Shown in pieces: positions 61,911-64,000 of a stretch of 64,000 nucleotides of DNA. Within the stretch, counting starts at the first letter, position 1. Each line of letters opens with the position of its first letter. The notes under the pieces were generated by a model. That model saw only the letters and a program-made list of their open reading frames with translations. It made no database searches and was not told where the DNA came from. Position numbers and translations under genes: made by a program. This stretch comes from JAICYJ01 sp963766445 (GTDB lineage: Bacteria; Actinomycetota; Thermoleophilia; Gaiellales; JAICJC01), in NCBI GenBank assembly GCA_963766445.1, contig CAVXZW010000019.1, forward strand, positions 286,418 through 350,417, read 5' to 3'.

Positions 61911-63605
61911 GTGGTGACGGCGGAGGAGGTCGCTGGAATCGGGGTATTTGCGATGCTCGGCGCCGCGGAGCACGGGCGTCTCGCGCGCGCGGCGGCGGAC
62001 GTGAGCTTGGTGGCGGGCGACTACGCAGCGAACGAGGGGGAGGATCGCGCCCTGTTCGCCGTGCTCGAAGGCCGGATCGAAGCCGTGAAGACGGTCGACG
62101 GGACGGTACGGGTCGTCGGGGAGCGTCTCCCTGGCGACGTCTTCGGCGAGGTTCCGATCGTGCTCGGAACCGTCTTCCCCGTTGGTTTCCGCGCCGCCGT
62201 CCAATCGCGCGTGCTGCGGATCGAGCCGGCCGAGTACCACGCGATCGCGGCGGTGGATCCGATCGTCGCCAAGGCGATTGGCGCGCTTGCCAGCCACCGG
62301 ATGACCGGGGGACGGGGGCTGCAGGGGCTCGCCGCGGACGCCCCGCCTCCGCGGGCGATCGTGGTCGGGCAGCGGCGGGATCCCGCCTGCGCCCAGCTTC
62401 GTCATTTCCTCGACCGCAATCAGATCAGCTTCGCCTGGCTACAACCCGATGCTCCGGATGCCGCCGAGATATGGGGCGGACCTTTGCCCGATCCTGGGGA
62501 CTCCCCGGTGATCCGGTTCGTCGAGGGCAAGACGGTCGTGCGCCCGGAGCCTCGCCGCGTCGCCGAGCTTCTCGGGCTCGGCACCGAGGCACAGGCCGTC
62601 GAATACGACACCTTGGTCATCGGCGCCGGACCGTCGGGTCTCGCCGCCGCGGTCTACGGCGCGTCCGAAGGATTACGCACGCTCGTCGTCGAGCGGGAGG
62701 CCCCGGGCGGTCAGGCCGGCACGTCGTCTCGAATCGAGAACTATCTCGGCTTCCCGTCGGGCGTCTCGGGCGACGAGCTCGCAAGCCGGGCGCTGCAACA
62801 GGCGCGCCGCCTCGGCGCCGAGATCCTGGTCACGCGAACGATCACGCGCATCGATGCGGCAACTCGTGAGGTGCACCTGGACGGTGGCGACGTGCTTCGG
62901 GCGCGGACGATCATCCTGGCCTGCGGCGTCTCGTGGCGGAAGCTCGAGGTCGAGGGCTTCGAGCGACTCGTCGGCAAGGGCATCTTCTACGGAGCCGCAC
63001 GAAGCGAGGCGCCGAACGTCCATGGGCTCGACATCCACATCGTCGGCGCTGGCAACTCGGCGGGGCAGGCGGCGATGTTCTTCTCAACCCACGCACGCAG
63101 TGTCACCATCCTCTACCGCGGCGGGAGCCTCGAGAAGAGCATGTCGCACTATCTGATTGACCAGCTGGCCACTCGCTCCAACATCGACGTGCTCTTTCAC
63201 ACGGAGGTAGTCGCCGCGCACGGCGAGGATGCGCTCGACGCCGTTGAGATCACCACCGGCGAGAGCGACGCCAGCGCCCGGCTCCCATCCGGAGGGCTCT
63301 TCATCTTCATTGGCGCTGATGCCGAGACGGGCTGGCTGCCACCTGAGATCGCGCTCGACCGTCGTGGCTACGTGCTCACCGGGCCAGACGTGAGCGCCGC
63401 GGGAGCGTGGGCGCTCGAACGAGACCCGTTCCTGCTCGAGACGAGCGTTCCTGGCGTTTTCGCGTGTGGCGACGTCCGCTCGGGACCCGTCAAGCGCGTC
63501 GCCGCCGCGGTCGGCGAAGGCAGCATGGCCATCGCATTCGTCCACGAGTACCTGCGAGCTGCTCGCAGCATGACTGAACGTCGACTCGCCGATCGAGCTT
63601 CCTAG
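61911..63605 (+). CDS. Cyclic-nucleotide-binding domain fused to thioredoxin-reductase-like flavoprotein lacking CxxC
   Basis: About 564 residues. The first ~120 form a CNB domain (LFAVLEGRIEAVKTVDGTVR, GERLPGDVFGEVPIVLG). Residues ~140-225 are a degenerate thioredoxin-like domain (RAIVVGQRRDPACAQLRHFL). The rest is a pyridine nucleotide-disulfide reductase: YDTLVIGAGPSGLAAAVYGA, GGQAGTSSRIENYLGFPSG, HIVGAGNSAGQAAMFF, FACGDVRSGPVKRVAAAVGE. The redox site that should read CAxC is GKGIFYGAARSEA, with no cysteine, so it is not a conventional thioredoxin reductase. GTG 61911 has GGGAG upstream; an in-frame TTG at 61809 would add 34 residues. A second CNB protein is convergent downstream. Confidence 0.85.
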   Translation: MVTAEEVAGIGVFAMLGAAEHGRLARAAADVSLVAGDYAANEGEDRALFAVLEGRIEAVKTVDGTVRVVGERLPGDVFGEVPIVLGTVFPVGFRAAVQSRVLRIEPAEYHAIAAVDPIVAKAIGALASHRMTGGRGLQGLAADAPPPRAIVVGQRRDPACAQLRHFLDRNQISFAWLQPDAPDAAEIWGGPLPDPGDSPVIRFVEGKTVVRPEPRRVAELLGLGTEAQAVEYDTLVIGAGPSGLAAAVYGASEGLRTLVVEREAPGGQAGTSSRIENYLGFPSGVSGDELASRALQQARRLGAEILVTRTITRIDAATREVHLDGGDVLRARTIILACGVSWRKLEVEGFERLVGKGIFYGAARSEAPNVHGLDIHIVGAGNSAGQAAMFFSTHARSVTILYRGGSLEKSMSHYLIDQLATRSNIDVLFHTEVVAAHGEDALDAVEITTGESDASARLPSGGLFIFIGADAETGWLPPEIALDRRGYVLTGPDVSAAGAWALERDPFLLETSVPGVFACGDVRSGPVKRVAAAVGEGSMAIAFVHEYLRAARSMTERRLADRAS

Positions 63606-63623
63606 CCGAGCTCGTTTCCGGGC

Positions 63624-64000
63624 CTACCGCGGCCCGAGCCGCTTCTGCATCACGGCCTCGATCCCGGCACCGATGTCCGGGTAGCTCGCCGTGAGGCGAA
63701 CAAAGTCGTTCCCGAAGAGCACAAAGAGGCGCGCCGGCGTGGTCGTCGTCACCGTCGCCGCGCTCCGGCCCGGTCCGAGAAGAGCCATCTCGCCGAAGAA
63801 CTCGCCTGGGCCGAGAGAGGCGATCGGCTCGCCGTGGGCGGTGACCACGACCTTGCCCTCATCGATGACAAAGAAGGAGTAGCCCGTCGTCCCCTCACCT
63901 ATGAGACGCACGCCAGGCCCCACCTCCCTCACCTCAAACCAGGCGGCGACCTCCGCGAGCTCCGACTCGGCAAGCGACTCGAACAGCTGAACCGAAGCGA
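63624..64000 (-). CDS. Cyclic-nucleotide-binding-domain protein, 5' truncated by window edge
   Basis: The minus-strand frame is open to the window end. Visible residues begin ASVQLFESLAESELAEVAAW and continue through FFVIDEGKVVVTAHGEPIAS, LGPGEFFGEMALLGPGRSAA (with the cassette Arg present, so nucleotide binding is plausible) and FGNDFVRLTASYPDIGAGIE, ending about 20 residues past the CNB core. Whether it is a lone domain or the C-terminus of a larger enzyme cannot be seen. It converges on the CNB-flavoprotein. Confidence 0.85.
   Translation of the reverse strand, partial: ASVQLFESLAESELAEVAAWFEVREVGPGVRLIGEGTTGYSFFVIDEGKVVVTAHGEPIASLGPGEFFGEMALLGPGRSAATVTTTTPARLFVLFGNDFVRLTASYPDIGAGIEAVMQKRLGPR

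Noticed and set aside
1..64000. CRISPR arrays, insertion sequences, prophage or rRNA genes
   Set aside because: No regularly spaced repeats, transposase or integrase motifs, terminal inverted repeats, phage structural genes or rRNA segments were seen on either strand.

Overview
This 64 kb window is high-GC bacterial chromosome with actinobacterial features: frequent GTG starts, four-base GTGA/ATGA gene overlaps, G-rich Shine-Dalgarno sites, MmpL and two-GNAT proteins, a Flp pilin and an ECF sigma/anti-sigma pair. The gene mix (GHL15-like secreted protein, MauA/MauE-like proteins, an isoleucyl-tRNA synthetase with GVHH and MHKS signatures) makes me favour a soil lineage such as Thermoleophilia/Solirubrobacterales. 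That placement is inference. More than twenty single-base frame breaks interrupt otherwise well conserved genes, including the essential ileS. The sequence therefore probably carries assembly or sequencing indels, and I annotate such genes across their full span and state where the frame changes.

Layout. 0-7 kb: end of acpS, then an inserted ~1.75 kb block (P-type ATPase tail, two universal stress proteins), then a tight housekeeping operon nnr-alr-cca-methyltransferase and a decayed corA. 7-11 kb: small hypothetical gene, membrane-anchored cytochrome c, ThDP enzyme, class III aminotransferase. 11-14 kb: an unusual cluster resembling methylamine-dehydrogenase maturation and light-chain genes (MauE-thioredoxin fusion, Tat-exported MauA-like protein without the TTQ tryptophan, membrane/beta-propeller protein). 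14-25 kb: aromatic amino acid decarboxylase, LytR_C protein, beta-lactamase-like hydrolase, NUDIX, a 50-aa ORF, ileS, epimerase, ispH, CAP-domain protein, GNAT, PfpI protease.

25-34 kb: ZIP transporter behind a metalloregulator-like palindrome, a Vps62-like/membrane fusion, LLM flavin oxidoreductase, tRNA-Gly, MmpL, RmuC. 34-38 kb: an amine-oxidation locus (two flavin oxidases and a TetR regulator) with an 18-bp perfect palindrome between the oxidases. 38-45 kb: GNAT pair, secreted glycosidase-like protein, GGDEF protein, small proteins, MscS channel. 45-50 kb: two secreted phosphoesterases around a lipoprotein and a decayed thioredoxin. 50-52 kb: a three-subunit cobalt-type nitrile hydratase/thiocyanate hydrolase, then PhzF. 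52-64 kb: cyclic-nucleotide-binding proteins, lysyl-oxidase-like protein, orphan Flp pilin, kelch protein divergent from a sigma/anti-sigma pair, acyl-CoA synthetase, a GHL15/FN3 secreted protein behind an apparent transcription attenuator, GNAT, and a CNB-thioredoxin-reductase-like fusion.

The strongest candidates for undescribed biology are the TTQ-less Mau-like cluster (11.0-13.9 kb), the split-beta nitrile hydratase set (49.9-51.0 kb), the attenuated GHL15 gene (59.0-61.1 kb) and the insertion that split the acpS-nnr junction.
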